From NCBI RefSeq assembly GCF_017654505.1, contig NC_054555.1, forward strand, positions 647,775-711,774: a DNA stretch of 64,000 nucleotides, written 5' to 3'. Of the stretch, positions 1 to 14,805 are shown piece by piece. The notes beneath the pieces were generated by a model. It was not told the DNA's origin. It searched no databases and saw only the letters and a list, made by a program, of their open reading frames with translations. The stretch is from Polyodon spathula (taxonomy: Eukaryota > Chordata > Actinopteri > Acipenseriformes > Polyodontidae). Numbering within the stretch: the first letter of the stretch is position 1; every line of letters begins with the position of its first letter. A program made the translations under genes and the position numbers.

Positions 1-49
1 TAAATGACCATTTGAAAGGAGCGTGCTAATAGGGTGGTCAGCCTCGTAC

Positions 50-1231
50 CTTGTAATTGTCTCTGTGATGCTTGATCATGTACTGCACATACTCAATCAT
101 GTCTCTGGAGATAGAGTGTGTCTTCTTCTCTGGGAGACTGGCCTCCGCGACCAGGGCTGTGGAACAGAAAGAACCAGGAGGAAAGGGCATGAACGCTTCA
201 TATGAGGCTGTGTGAATCGAAGAGCAGCACTAAGCATTGCAGATACCTTGCACAACACACGACAGACTTCCCACGGCGCGCACAACACACGACAGACTTC
301 CCACGGCGCGCACAACACACGACAGACTTCCCACAGCGCGCACAACACACAGACTTCCCACGGCGCGCACAACACACGCACAACACACAGACTTCCCACG
401 GCGCGCACAACACACGACAGACTTCCCACGGCGCGCACAACACACGACAGACTTCCCACAGCGCGCACAACACACTACAGACTTCCCACGGCGCGCACAA
501 CACACGACAGACTTCCCACGGCGCGCACAACACACTATAGACTTCCCACGGCGCGCACAACACACTACAGACTTCCCACAGCGCGCACAACACACTATAG
601 ACTTCACACAGCGCGCACAACACACTACAGACTTCACACAGCGCGCACAACACACTATAGACTTCACACGGCATTGATATCAATAGACATTCCTGATCTG
701 GACACTGAACAGCGCGCACAACACACGACAGACTTCCCACACGCTTTTTTTAATAATGCAGTTCCTTGTTCTTACAATCCACAACGTAGGGTTTCTTCAC
801 CAGTGTTCCACTTGCCTCCGAGGTCTCGATCTCCATTGCTGCCGCCTGCAAACAAAACACACAAGGGTTACAGTATAGCCTGCGCTTCCTGTAGCTCCAC
901 AATACATAGTCTAAGAGTCACTGCTGTATAGGGGTGGGGACCAGACTCCTATTGCATAGCAGATTCACCCATTCCAGGTTTCAATATGAGGTTGATTAGC
1001 GACAGTGTCAGTAGGTAACAAGCTCAGGTGAGTCATATTACACTCATAGTAAATCCAGGAGTAGATCAAACCGTTATGCATTGGGAGTTTTATCTCCAGT
1101 CCTGCTTGTATTGTATACGCACCTTTTTCCTGAGGACGGGGAGCGCCTTGTTTGGGTCAAACGCCAGGCCCATTTCTGCCAGGTTCTGAGCCACCGACTT
1201 CTTCTCATTCCATGCATTCCTGAGCTGGGCA
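50..1231 (-). CDS. nop16: NOP16 nucleolar protein, partial (three internal exons)
   Basis: NOP16 is a small basic nucleolar protein of 60S ribosome biogenesis. Three minus-strand exons are visible: 1123-1231, 776-845 and 50-156. Each is flanked by AG acceptor and GT donor, and phases match across both junctions. The first encodes a segment with RNAWNEKKSVAQNLAEMGLA, like the RHAW...QNLAEMGLAVDP stretch of human NOP16. The second ends in VKKPYVVD. The third contains AEASLPEKK and SRDMIEYVQYMI, matching the family's EAEASLPEKK and SRDLIDYVRYM. Together they cover roughly residues 36-112 of the 178-residue human protein. The 3' exon(s) lie beyond the left edge. The basic N-terminal exon(s) should lie to the right of 1231, but I could not find them between 1232 and 5600. 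The intron upstream of 1231 is filled by a tandem repeat that copies this exon's own acceptor. I am sure of the family but not of an intact gene. Confidence 0.88.
245..740. repeat. 30-bp minisatellite in NOP16 intron
   Basis: About 15 tandem copies of a 30-bp unit (core CACAACACACGACAGACTTC, with GGCGCGC). Period 30 keeps frames open on both strands, so the overlapping open frames are artefacts. At 675-713 the array is interrupted by a piece of the 73-bp repeat that fills 1225-2430. The array ends about 35 bp from the donor side of the 776-845 exon. Confidence 0.95.
948..1107. mobile_element. Foldback MITE, family A, copy 1
   Basis: A roughly 160-170-bp element whose two ends are inverted copies. 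It opens with GACTCCTATTGCATAGCAG and closes with the complement of that motif (CATTGGGAGTTTTATCTCCA). The centre carries TTGATTAGC...GTAGGTAACAAGCTCA. The same element recurs at 40305, 53869, 55170 and 59746, with a fragment at 23505. It lies in the NOP16 intron, ending about 15 bp before the 1123-1231 exon. Confidence 0.7.
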
Positions 1232-2470
1232 CTGAACAGAGAACACGACACGCAGCGAGACACGGTCATCTCATTGATATCAATAGACATTCCTGATCTG
1301 GACACTGAACAGAGAACACGACACGCAGCGAGACACGGTCATCTCATTGATATCAATAGACATTCCTGATCTGGACACTGAACAGAGAACACGACACGCA
1401 GCGAGACACGGTCATCTCATTGATATCAATAGACATTCCTGATCTGGACACTGAACAGAGAACACGACACGCAGCGAGACACGGTCATCTCATTGATATC
1501 AATAGACATTCCTGATCTGGACACTGAACAGAGAACACGACACGCAGCGAGACACGGTCATCTCATTGATATCAATAGACATTCCTGATCTGGACACTGA
1601 ACAGAGAACACGACACGCAGCGAGACACGGTCATCTCATTGATATCAATAGACATTCCTGATCTGGACACTGAACAGAGAACACGACACGCAGCGAGACA
1701 CGGTCATCTCATTGATATCAATAGACATTCCTGATCTGGACACTGAACAGAGAACACGACACGCAGCGAGACACGGTCATCTCATTGATATCAATAGACA
1801 TTCCTGATCTGGACACTGAACAGAGAACACCACACGCAGCGAGACACGGTCATCTCATTGATATCAATAGACATTCCTGATCTGGACACTGAACAGAGAA
1901 CACCACACGCAGCGAGACACGGTCATCTCATTGATATCAATAGACATTCCTGATCTGGACACTGAACAGAGAACACGACACGCAGCGAGACACATCATCT
2001 CATTGATATCAATAGACATTCCTGATCTGGACACTGAACAGAGAACACGACACGCAGCGAGCTTTTACCGCCTCACGATCATCTCATTGATATCAATAGA
2101 CATTCCTGATCTGGACACTGAACAGAGAACACGACACGCAGCGAGACACGGTCATCTCATTGATATCAATAGACATTCCTGATCTGGACACTGAACAGAT
2201 GCTATTATCTATGATATCAATAGACATTATTATTATTATTATTATTATCTGGACACTGAACAGAGAACACGACACGCAGCGAGACGCGGTCATCTCATTG
2301 ATATCAATAGACATTCCTGATCTGGACACTGAACAGAGAACACGACACGCAGCGAGACGCGGTCATCTCATTGATATCAATTCCTGATCTGGACACTGAA
2401 CAGAGAACACGACACGCAGCGAGCGGTCATCTATCTCATTGCAAACAGATCTCAAAGCGCCTGATCTGGA
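1225..2470. repeat. 73-bp minisatellite carrying copies of the NOP16 splice acceptor
   Basis: About 16 tandem copies of a 73-bp unit (contains CATTCCTGATCTGGACACTG, ACACGACACGCAGCGAGACA and TCATTGATATCAATAGACAT). The left end runs straight into the NOP16 exon 1123-1231, and on the minus strand every unit repeats that exon's acceptor region (TTCTCTGTTCAG then TG.CCAG.TCAGGAATG). The right end is degenerate, with a short (TTA)n at 2226-2250. Confidence 0.95.
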
Positions 2471-3165
2471 CACTGCTGGTTTGGCGTCTTCCCTGCTCTC
2501 CTCTCCTGTCTCACACGTGTTGTCGCCCAATCGTCTATGCTTGTGTGTGTGAACTTCGACCCTTCCACCTCGTTAATATTAATGAGAAGGCGGGGTAATG
2601 CTCTGAGCCATCGCAGAAGCTGTCTGCGCAGTTCTGTGCAGCCGAGCGCTCGACGCATCTTCGGCAGCCTGGCTGCACAGATCTTGCAGCCGAACACGCA
2701 GCTGGGTTTACAGATTTGTATGAAGGACCTGTCTTCTAGCTGTCCCCTGTACTGCGGGTCATTTCCACTGAGTGGACGCGAACACGACAGCATCGTCTTA
2801 ATATCCCGTAACCCTGGCCTTAGCACACAAGGAATCAAGCGCTTGTTCAAACAGCTTCTTCTTAAAATACACCTGATAGTGAGTCAGGTGTCGAGGATCC
2901 TGACAATGTATTTGACCAGATCCAACCTATTAATACATTTTAAACCTGGTTCGTACGCGCCATTGCAGAATTAGCAATACACATGCGCGCAGAGTCGATA
3001 TAACCGTGGTGTTTATCGTATTCAATTAGTTTTATATCTGATCAAACAAACAAAAGGGTTTTTGTGGAGAAAAGCCAACTTCCCAACCTTTCACTGTGGT
3101 TAACATACTTTTGTCAAGGGAACCTGTTTTTAAAACAAGCAGTCGAGGTACTTCAAGGTTTTTGA
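2471..3165. other. Unassigned stretch upstream of NOP16 exons
   Basis: GC-moderate sequence with open frames on both strands at 2452-2974. None resembles a known family or is bounded by convincing splice sites. The missing NOP16 5' exon would be expected here or a little to the right, but its Lys/Arg-rich N-terminal signature is not visible. Confidence 0.4.
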
Positions 3166-3167
3166 TC

Positions 3168-4392
3168 TCAAAGCAAAGTAAAGCAAAGCAAAGCAAGGGA
3201 TCTCAAAGCAAAGCAGTGGATCTCAAAGCAAAGCAAGGGATCTCAAAGCAAAGCAAAGCAGGGGATCTCAAAGCAAAGCAAGGGATCTCAAAGCAAAGCA
3301 ATGGGTCTCAAAGCAAAGCAAGGGATCTCAAAGCAAAGCAAGGGATCTCAAAGCAAAGCAAGGGATCTCAAAGCAAAGCAAAGCAAGGGATCTCAAAGCA
3401 AAACAATGGATCTCAAAGCAAAGTAAAGCAAAGCAAGGGATCTCAAAGCAAAGCAAATCAAGGGATCTCAAAGCAAAGCGAATTATCTCCAAGCAAAGCA
3501 AAGCAAGGGATCTCAAAGCAAAGCAAGGGATCTCAAAGCAAAGCAATGGGTCTCAAAGTAAAGCAAAGCAAGGGATCTCAAAGCAAAGCAAGGGATTGCA
3601 AAGCAAAACAATGGATCTCAAAGCAAAGCAAGGGATCTCAAAGCAAAGCAAAGCAAGGGATCTCAAAGCAAAACAATGGATCTCAAAGCAAAGTAAAGCA
3701 AAGCAAGGGATCTCAAAGCAAAGCAAATCAAGGGATCTCAAAGCAAAGCGAATTATCTCCAAGCAAAGCAAAGCAAGGGATCTCAAAGCAAAGCAAGGGA
3801 TCTCAAAGCAAAGCAATGGATCTCAAAGCAAAGCAAAGCAAGGGATCTCAAAGCAAAGCAAGGGATTGCAAAGCAAAACAATGGATCTCAAAGCAAAGCA
3901 AGGGGATCTCAAAGCAAAGCAAAGCAAGGGATCTCAAAGCAAAACAATGGATCTCAAAGCAAAGTAAAGCAAAGCAAGGGATCTCAAAGCAAAGCAAATC
4001 AAGGGATCTCAAAGCAAAGCGAATTATCTCCAAGCAAAGCAAAGCAAGGGATCTCAAAGCAAAGCAAGGGATCTCAAAGCAAAACAATGGATCTCAAAGC
4101 AAAGTAAAGCAAAGCAAGGGATCTCAAAGCAAAGCGAATTATCTCAAAGCAAAGCAAAGCAAGGGATCTCAAAGCAACGCAAGGGATTGCAAAGCAAAGT
4201 AAAGCAAAGCAAGGGATCTCAAAGCAAAGCGAATTATCTCAAAGCAAAGCAAAGCAAGGGATCTCAAAGCAAAGCAAGGGATCTCAAAGCAAAGCAAGGG
4301 ATTGCAAAGCAAATCAAGGGATCTCAAAGCAAAGCAAATTATCTCAAAGCAAAGCAAGGGATCTCAAAGCAAAGCAAGGGATCTCAAAGCCA
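3168..4392. repeat. 20-bp AAGCAAAGC minisatellite with 270-bp higher-order period
   Basis: More than 50 imperfect copies of GGGATCTCAAAGCAAAGCAA with 5-bp (AAGCA) length variation. The variant AATTATCTCCAAGC recurs at 3481, 3751 and 4022, so blocks of about 270 bp were duplicated as wholes. Long open frames here (KQSKGSQSKA type) are repeat translation, not genes. Confidence 0.95.
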
Positions 4393-4631
4393 GGTAGACA
4401 GAGTTAGAAAAAATAATAAAAACAAAACATTGTTGCAAAATAATATTCAAGTGTATCTGCTTTGTTGTGATGCTGTTACAGTATATCATCTCCTGATGGG
4501 ACATGAAACGCGTTTACATATAGGGACCCCCCCCCCCCCGTTTTCATATCATAAGACTTGAGTATTTTCCCTTTAAATTTCCTTGTGTACCCCTCTCCCT
4601 CCCCTCCCTTCCCTTCCTTCCCTTTTTACAG

Positions 4632-4747
4632 TCATCGCTGTCAGTGTTTACCAGCATTTCCGAAGACAACGCGCAGCAACAGCAGCCGCTCCGCTCACTG
4701 ATCCCGAGTCGAGGGCGAGGCGGACTCTGTTAAAACCCCACCGAAGA
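4632..4747 (+). other. rell2: Probable 5' non-coding exon of RELL2
   Basis: A CpG-rich block bounded on the right by a near-perfect donor (GAAGA/GTAAGTG at 4748). A pyrimidine tract and CAG precede it (ending 4631), so the left edge may be an acceptor or simply lie inside a longer first exon. No coding frame is convincing. The next plus-strand acceptor with a good start codon is RELL2 coding exon 1 at 9126. The link between the two is inferred from order and strand. Confidence 0.45.
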
Positions 4748-5764
4748 GTAAGTGCCCTCTCGATCCGATGTTTAACCGAGAAGCGTTTGAGTGGGGGACT
4801 CGGCGCAGGGAGACAATCATTGGAATGTGCATCATGGCGAGGGGAGTGAGCGGTGTTATCATTTCTAGTCTGGTGTGTTGGGAAGAACAACAGGGCAGAT
4901 ACGTTGTGTGTGTTGGTGCTGCAGAGCAGGTATCCGAAAACACGTACAGCTAGAGATAAACTGTGCATTTATAACAGAACGCGTTTATTTTCAAAGACGT
5001 GTGACTAACAGAAACGAAAAAGCTGCTGATGATCTCGCTGGAAAATATGGTTTACTAGGGAGGAAGGGCTGATATTACATTCAGATTGATATATTGATAT
5101 ATTTGTTTCAAATAGAAATACAGTGAATGTTCACATTCAAGTGTTTTTTTTTATAGATGTATGTTTTTTATTTTGTGTATCTTCTAAACACCTTATCGTG
5201 GAAGCTGCTCGTAATACTAGTGTAACAATGTGTCCTCATTGAGAACCGCAAGGACAGGTGTGTCACGGCGCTGCTGGTAACAGATCATTATGGATGGCAG
5301 CCTGGAAAGATGGAGGCTGTGTGCCGCGGGGGAGACAGCATGGACTCGCGCTGGGGCAGGGAGGGAGTCTCATTATTTCCTATCCCAGGTGTGTTTTATC
5401 TCGGCGACTCCGAGTCGAGAAGCGCCATGGCGATTGTCAACGGGAAACGTTATTAATATTAATAATTATAAGCTAAAGCACTAGCCATCACTGTCAAACA
5501 ACGCCTGAAGCCGGTGCGAGGGGAATGTGATATGGTGATAAGCGCATTCACAGAGAGACAGGACGCAGGGGTGAGATAGAGAGGAGAGGATTCGAGGTGA
5601 CGGGACTGCGTTACACAAGTATCCTGCTGCTTTACATCCCTGTTTGTGTGCCCTTGTTTATCAGCAGCAGATCTCAACGACCGCCTCGTTTGTTTACATC
5701 GCCTAATGTTTTGTTATTTTTTTCTTCTTATTTTGATTGTTATTTGAATGTAATAAAATTATTT

Positions 5765-5802
<38 letters not shown>

Positions 5803-6238
5803 ACAGTCTAGTGTGCTGTACACATTGAGCTCTGACACTGCAGTCCTGCTTTTAGATTTCACAATAGAGGACAGATCATGCCATGACCACCTGAAAGTGT
5901 TTCCTGCAAAGCTGCACAGAGCTGGGCTGCGTGGTTCTGATAGGGAGAGCCTACACAAGGGGGAGGAATGCTTTACCAGACCTCTCTGTGCTCTACCAGA
6001 CCTCCCTGTGCTTTACCAGATCTCTCTGTGCTTTGCCATACCTCCCAATGCTTTACCAAACCTCCTTGTGCTTTACAGTGCTTGCAACATGCTGTATTAC
6101 ACTTTGCTGTGCTTCTACTACAGGAAATGGTTTCTGAGGGTTAGCTTACTAAAATATGATGTCATAGGTTGTGTGCAGTAATGTTACAGGACATTCTCCC
6201 ACCCGCCCCCCCCCCCCCCCACCCCCCCCCCCCCCCCC

Positions 6239-6283
<45 letters not shown>

Positions 6284-6420
6284 AGAATAGTTTGAGAGGA
6301 GCTGCACAGCGGAGTGGGTTTGAATACATTGCATGCTTTAGATGTTTCTATGAGTGAGTGCACTGGACTGGTCATTGCTACTCCCACTCAGGCCAAATCC
6401 CTTGTTATTACTAGGCAGCA
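4748..6420. other. RELL2 first intron, unique part
   Basis: No exon seen. It contains (AAT)n at 5766-5800, a poly-pyrimidine stretch, and an 80-bp almost pure C run at about 6200-6283 (potential G-quadruplex on the minus strand). Confidence 0.5.
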
Positions 6421-6423
6421 TCC

Positions 6424-7955
6424 AGCCACAGCACTGCCATATCTGAGGGGATGATCCACAGTGCTGCTGTGTCTGAGGGGATGATCCACAGTGCTGCTGT
6501 GTCTGAGGGGATGATCCACAGTGCTGCTATATCTGAGGGGATGATCCACAGTGCTGCTGTGTCTGAGGGGATGATCCACAGTGCTGCTATATCTGAGGGG
6601 ATGATCCACAGTGCTGCTATATCTGAGGGGATGATCCACAGTGCTGCTGTATCTGAGGGGATGATCTACAGTGCTGCTGTGTCTGAGGGGATGATCCACA
6701 GTGCTGCTGTGTCTGAGGGGATGATCCACAGCACTGTTGTATCTGAGGGGATGATCCACAGTGCTGCTGTATCTGAGGGGATGATCCACAGTGCTGCTGC
6801 GAGGGGATGATCCACAGTGCTGCTGTGTCTGAGGGGATGATCCACAGTGCTGCTGTGTCTGAGGGGATGATCCACAGCACTGTTGTATCTGAGGGGATGA
6901 TCCACAGTGTCTGCTGTGTCTGAGGGGATGATCCACAGTGCTGCTGTGTCTGAGGGGATGATCCACAGTGCTGATGTGTCTGAGGGGATGATTCACAGTG
7001 CTGCTGCGAGGGGATGATCCACAGTGCTGCTGTGTCTGAGGGGATGATACACAGTGCTGCTGTGTCTGAGGGGATGATCCACAGTGCTGCTGTGTCTGAG
7101 GGGATGATCCACAGTGCTGCTGTGTCTGAGGGGATGATCCACAGCGCTGCTGTATCTGAGGGGATGATCCACAGTGCTGCTGTATCTGAGGGGATGATCC
7201 ACAGTGCTGCTGTGTCTGAGGGGATGATCCACAGTGCTGCTGTGTCTGAGGGGATGATCCACAGTGCTGCTGTGTCTGAGGGGATGATCCACAGTGCTGC
7301 TGTGTCTGAGGGGATGATCCACAGCGCTGCTGTATCTGAGGGGATGATCCACAGCGCTGCTGTATCTGAGGGGATGATCCACACCGCTGCTGTATCTGAG
7401 GGGATGATCCACAGTGCTGCTGTATCTGAGGGGATGATCCACAGCGCTGCTGTATCTGAGGGGATGATCCACAGTGCTGCTGTATCTGAGGGGATGATCC
7501 ACAGCGCTGTTGTGTCTGAGGGGATGATCCACAGTGCTGCTGTATCTGAGGGGATGATCCACAGTGCTGCTGTGTCTGAGGGGATGATCCACAGTGCTGC
7601 TGTATCTGAGGGGATGATCCACAGTGGTGCTGTGTCTGAGGGGATGATCCACAGTGCTGCTGTGTCTGAAGGGATGATCCACAGTGCTGCTGTGTCTGAG
7701 GGGATGATCCACAGCGCTGCTGTATCTGAGGGGATGATCCACAGCGCTGCTGTATCTGAGGGGATGATCCACAGTGCTGCTGTATCTGAGGGGATGATCC
7801 ACAGTGGTGCTGTGTCTGAGGGGATGATCCACAGCATGCACTGCTGTGTCTGAGGGGATGATCCACAGCGCTGTTGTATCTGAGGGGATAATCCACAGTG
7901 CTGCTGTGTCTGAGGGGATGATCCACGGCACTGCTGTATCTGAGGGGATCCACAG
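6424..7955. repeat. 30-bp minisatellite, about 50 copies
   Basis: The unit is built on GGGGATGATCCACAGTGCTG followed by CTGTGTCTGA. It has exact period 30 over most of its length, with G/A variants (GTGTCT versus GTATCT) in patches. Because 30 is divisible by three, frames of up to 563 codons stay open on both strands. These are repeat artefacts. It lies in RELL2 intron 1. Confidence 0.97.
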
Positions 7956-8284
7956 CGAGTGTGAAAGCTTTGGTTATTGTACTTGCTATCCCAGATTTCT
8001 GTATACCTTTCTGTAATAAGATCTTTTGATCTGTTTTGTATGTGTAATTGACTCGTTGAGAGTGTACTTCCTCCTGCACTTCTTTGCATGGCAGGCCCCG
8101 CTAAGAGTGAGTGAGAAGTATACTCTCTGCTTGACTGGAGGAAGCAGCAGAGCACTTCTACCCATACGTGCATGCAGTGGTGGAGTGGTGGGATCAGCTG
8201 GATGGCAGTGGCAGATCTTGCTCTGTTTGTTTGCATGATGATATTCTCACAGGGTTTCTAAGAGGCGGTCCGGGGAAACGTCCT

Positions 8285-9125
8285 GGGAAATTTTTCTAGG
8301 GATACTCTCTGCTCCCTGCCCCAGCTCTTCCCTATTTCCTGTATTGATGCTCTCTGCTCCCTGCTCTTCTCTATTCCTTGTATTGATGCTCTGCTCCCTG
8401 CCCCTGCTCTTCCATATTCCCTGTATTGATGCTGTCTGCCCCTGCTCTTCCCTGTTCCCTGTATTGATGCTCCCTGCTCCCTGCTCCACCTCTTCCCTAT
8501 TCCCAGTATTGATGCTCCCTGCTCCCTGCCCCAGCTCTTCCCTATTCCCTGTATTGATGCGCCCTGCCCCTGCTCTTCCCTATTCCCTGTATTGATGCTC
8601 CCTGCTCTTGCTCTTCCCTATTCCCTGTATTGATGCTCTCTGCCCCCGCTCTACCCTATTTCCTGTATTGATGCTCCCTGCTCCCTGCCCCTGCTCTTCC
8701 CTATTCCCTGTATTGATGCTCTCTGCCCCTGCTCTTCCCTATTCCCTGTATTGATCCTCTCTGCCCCAGCTCTTCCTTGTTCCATGTATTGATGCTCCCT
8801 GCTCCCTGCCCCTGCTCTTCCCTATTCCCTGTATTGATGCTCTCTGCCCCAGCTCTTCCCTGTTCCCTGTATTGATGCTCCCTGCTCCCTGCCCCTGCTC
8901 TTCCCTATTCCCTGTATTGATGCGCCCTGCCCCTGCTCTTCCCTATTCCCTGTATTGATGCGCCCTGCCCCTGCTCTTCCCTATTCCCTGTATTGATGCG
9001 CCCTGCCCCTGCTCTTCCCTATTCCCTGTATTGATGCGCCCTGCCCCTGCTCTTCCCTATTCCCTGTATTGATGCGCCCTGCCCCTGCTCTTCCCTATTC
9101 CCTGTATTGATGCTCTCTGTTCCAG
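8285..9125. repeat. 38-bp minisatellite abutting a RELL2 splice acceptor
   Basis: About 20 copies built on CCCTATTCCCTGTATTGATG plus a CCCTGCCCCTGCTCTT variant block. The last four to five units are nearly identical with exact 38-bp period. The final unit (TATTGATGCTCTCTGTTCCAG) supplies the polypyrimidine tract and AG of RELL2 coding exon 1. Confidence 0.95.
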
Positions 9126-9149
9126 GGCTGTGGGTCTCTGGAGTGAGGG

Positions 9150-12678
<3,529 letters not shown>

Positions 12679-14200
12679 GGGCCCCAAGGGTTCAGACTGT
12701 CTGCAGCTTCCTCTCCCTCCCTGTCCATCACAGGAAGGCAGCCCCAGAACCAGCACCCCCACTTCACGGGAATCCTCCATTCGGAATCTGAAGTTCAGAC
12801 TTTTCTCAAATGCAGATATTTCATCATGTAGATTTAAGTGACCGTTTCAGACAATCCTGTAGATGCTGCCATGACTCTGAATCTGTGAGGTACCCCAAAA
12901 ATAAACCCAAAACAAAACGAAACAAACATCCAGTCAAGGGTTGCTGTGACCCCGACTTTTCCAACACACTGCAGCGCTGGTCTCATTACCCCTGTGCCTC
13001 CCCTCTGTGATCAACAGACAACCAGGGCATTCCCCAGCCCCCCTGTTAGAAGACCCTGTGAATCAGCTAGCTGTTAACACTGCGCTTGCTGTTTTAATCG
13101 ATGAGCCGGTCGTGCTGTCTGTCTGGAGTGCAGTGGCTCTGGCCCTCTCATGACAGTGTGCGTATTCATTTCCTGACAGGACCCATATCCATCCCCTGTG
13201 CTTTACTGGAGGCTCCCATTCCTTCAGCTGGCCTGGTACTGAATTAATCACAGTGCCAGTGTGTCTGCTGTACCTGCCATGTGGCTGCATTGTTAACTCT
13301 CCCTGGTCCATTTGCTTTCAACAATAACAAAATGCAGCAGCTGTGAATCATGCTGTCTGGATTTCAAGGTTTAAGCCAACTTTGGTTCAGCTGAACAATA
13401 AAAGCTGAAAACCACGTAGCGCCTGTTCTGTATCTGACACTGCGGATAACAAGCAAACAGCCCTGCACACCTGCGCTGGATTTACTGTTTAGTGAAACAA
13501 CATTGCCACCTGCTGTGTGTGTTCAGTATTCCACGGGCTGCACCAACACTGCAGAGCTGAGCTGCACGGACAGCCCTCTATCGGTTTCAGCTTAGGAGCT
13601 CTGTCAGTCTGGGAGGTCTTCGCTTTCTTACCATGGTCCTTCGCCTGTACCACAGCAGCTGTACAGACCCTCCGCTCCTGGTCTGAGCAAGTGGAAGGTT
13701 CAGTCCGGGGTTGAGGTTCATGTAACAGTCTTAGAATCCTGGTCAGTAGGCTAGATGCTGGAGACCAGGCAAGCCTGTGTTGAAGCTGGTGGAAATCTTT
13801 ACACATTGGCATTCTACTCGCTCAAGGTGTTTTACAACGGGCTGCAGTTTATCTTCAGAGGGATAGAACCCGGGTCCTCCTGCAGTTGGTTCCTTTTCCA
13901 CCGGATGGCATTGCTGTGCACATGTGCAGTGGGTTATCTGGGAGTAGATAGGATGGACCCCTGCAACAAGGCAGACAGTTTTATAAATTGTTGATGGTTG
14001 GTTTCACAGCCCCAGATTAGCAGTAAACTTGAATTGCTATACCTAAGGAACGATCAAGGTTCTCAAGTGCTAATCGGGGTCTGTGGAACCAGGAGTAAAT
14101 CACTGAGACGGGTCAGTTAGTGTTGAGCTGTCTGCCCTTAATAATGGCTTATAGGGTTCTAGAAAGAGAACAGAGTCGAGCTTGACGGAGAGAGATATAA
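12679..14200. other. RELL2 3' UTR and intergenic stretch
   Basis: Contains polyadenylation signals at 12900-12905 and 13397-13402. No further gene was recognised up to the next minisatellite. Confidence 0.5.
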
Positions 14201-14204
14201 TCAA

Positions 14205-14805
14205 GCCGGTCCCATTCTGTTCCCCCTCAGCTCTGGCTGTATGGTCAAGTCAAGCCGGTCCCATTCTGTTCCCCCTCAGCTCTGGCTGTATGGTCAAGTC
14301 AAGCCGGTCCCATTCTGTTCCCCCTCAGCTCTGGCTGTATGGTCAAGTCAAGCCGGTCCCATTCTGTTCCCCCTCAGCTCTGGCTGTATGGTCAAGTCAA
14401 GCCGGTCCCATTCTGTTCCCCCTCAGCTCTGGCTGTATGGTCAAGTCAAGCCGGTCCCATTCTGTTCCCCCTCAGCTCTGGCTGTATGGTCAAGTCAAGC
14501 CGGTCCCATTCTGTTCCCCCTCAGCTCTGGCTGTATGGTCAAGTCAAGCCGGTCCCATTCTGTTCCCCCTCAGCTCTGGCTGTATGGTCAAATCAAGCCG
14601 GTCCCATTCTGTTCCCCCTCAGCTCTGACGGTATGGTCAAGTCAAGCCGGTCCCATTCTGTTCCCCCTCAGCTCTGGCTGTATGGTCAAGTCAAGCCGGT
14701 CCCATTCTGTTCCCCCTCAGCTCTGACGGTATGGTCAAGTCAAGCCAGTCCCATTCTGTTCCCCCTCAGCTCTGACGGTATGGTCAAGTCAAGCCGGTCC
14801 CATTG
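14205..14805. repeat. 49-bp minisatellite, about 12 copies
   Basis: Units contain GTCAAGCCGGTCCCATTCTG, TTCCCCCTCAGCTCTG and GCTGTATG. Each has a strong splice-acceptor-like pyrimidine tract plus CAG on the plus strand. It is intergenic between the 3' ends of RELL2 and FCHSD1, and open frames across it are artefacts. Confidence 0.96.

Noticed and set aside
50..1231. HDAC3, expected next to RELL2 from human synteny
   Set aside because: The exon translations match NOP16 (LPEKK, QNLAEMGL, KKPYVV) and not HDAC3.
2452..2974. Open frames of 132 (minus) and 145 (plus) codons, considered as a NOP16 5' exon or separate gene
   Set aside because: Neither matches the Lys/Arg-rich NOP16 N-terminus or any family I know, and there are no convincing splice sites or start context.
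6388..8236. Minus-strand open frames of 539 and 563 codons (and plus-strand 279 codons)
   Set aside because: They are translations of a 30-bp tandem repeat whose period keeps frames open. No unique domain, and open in both strands at once.
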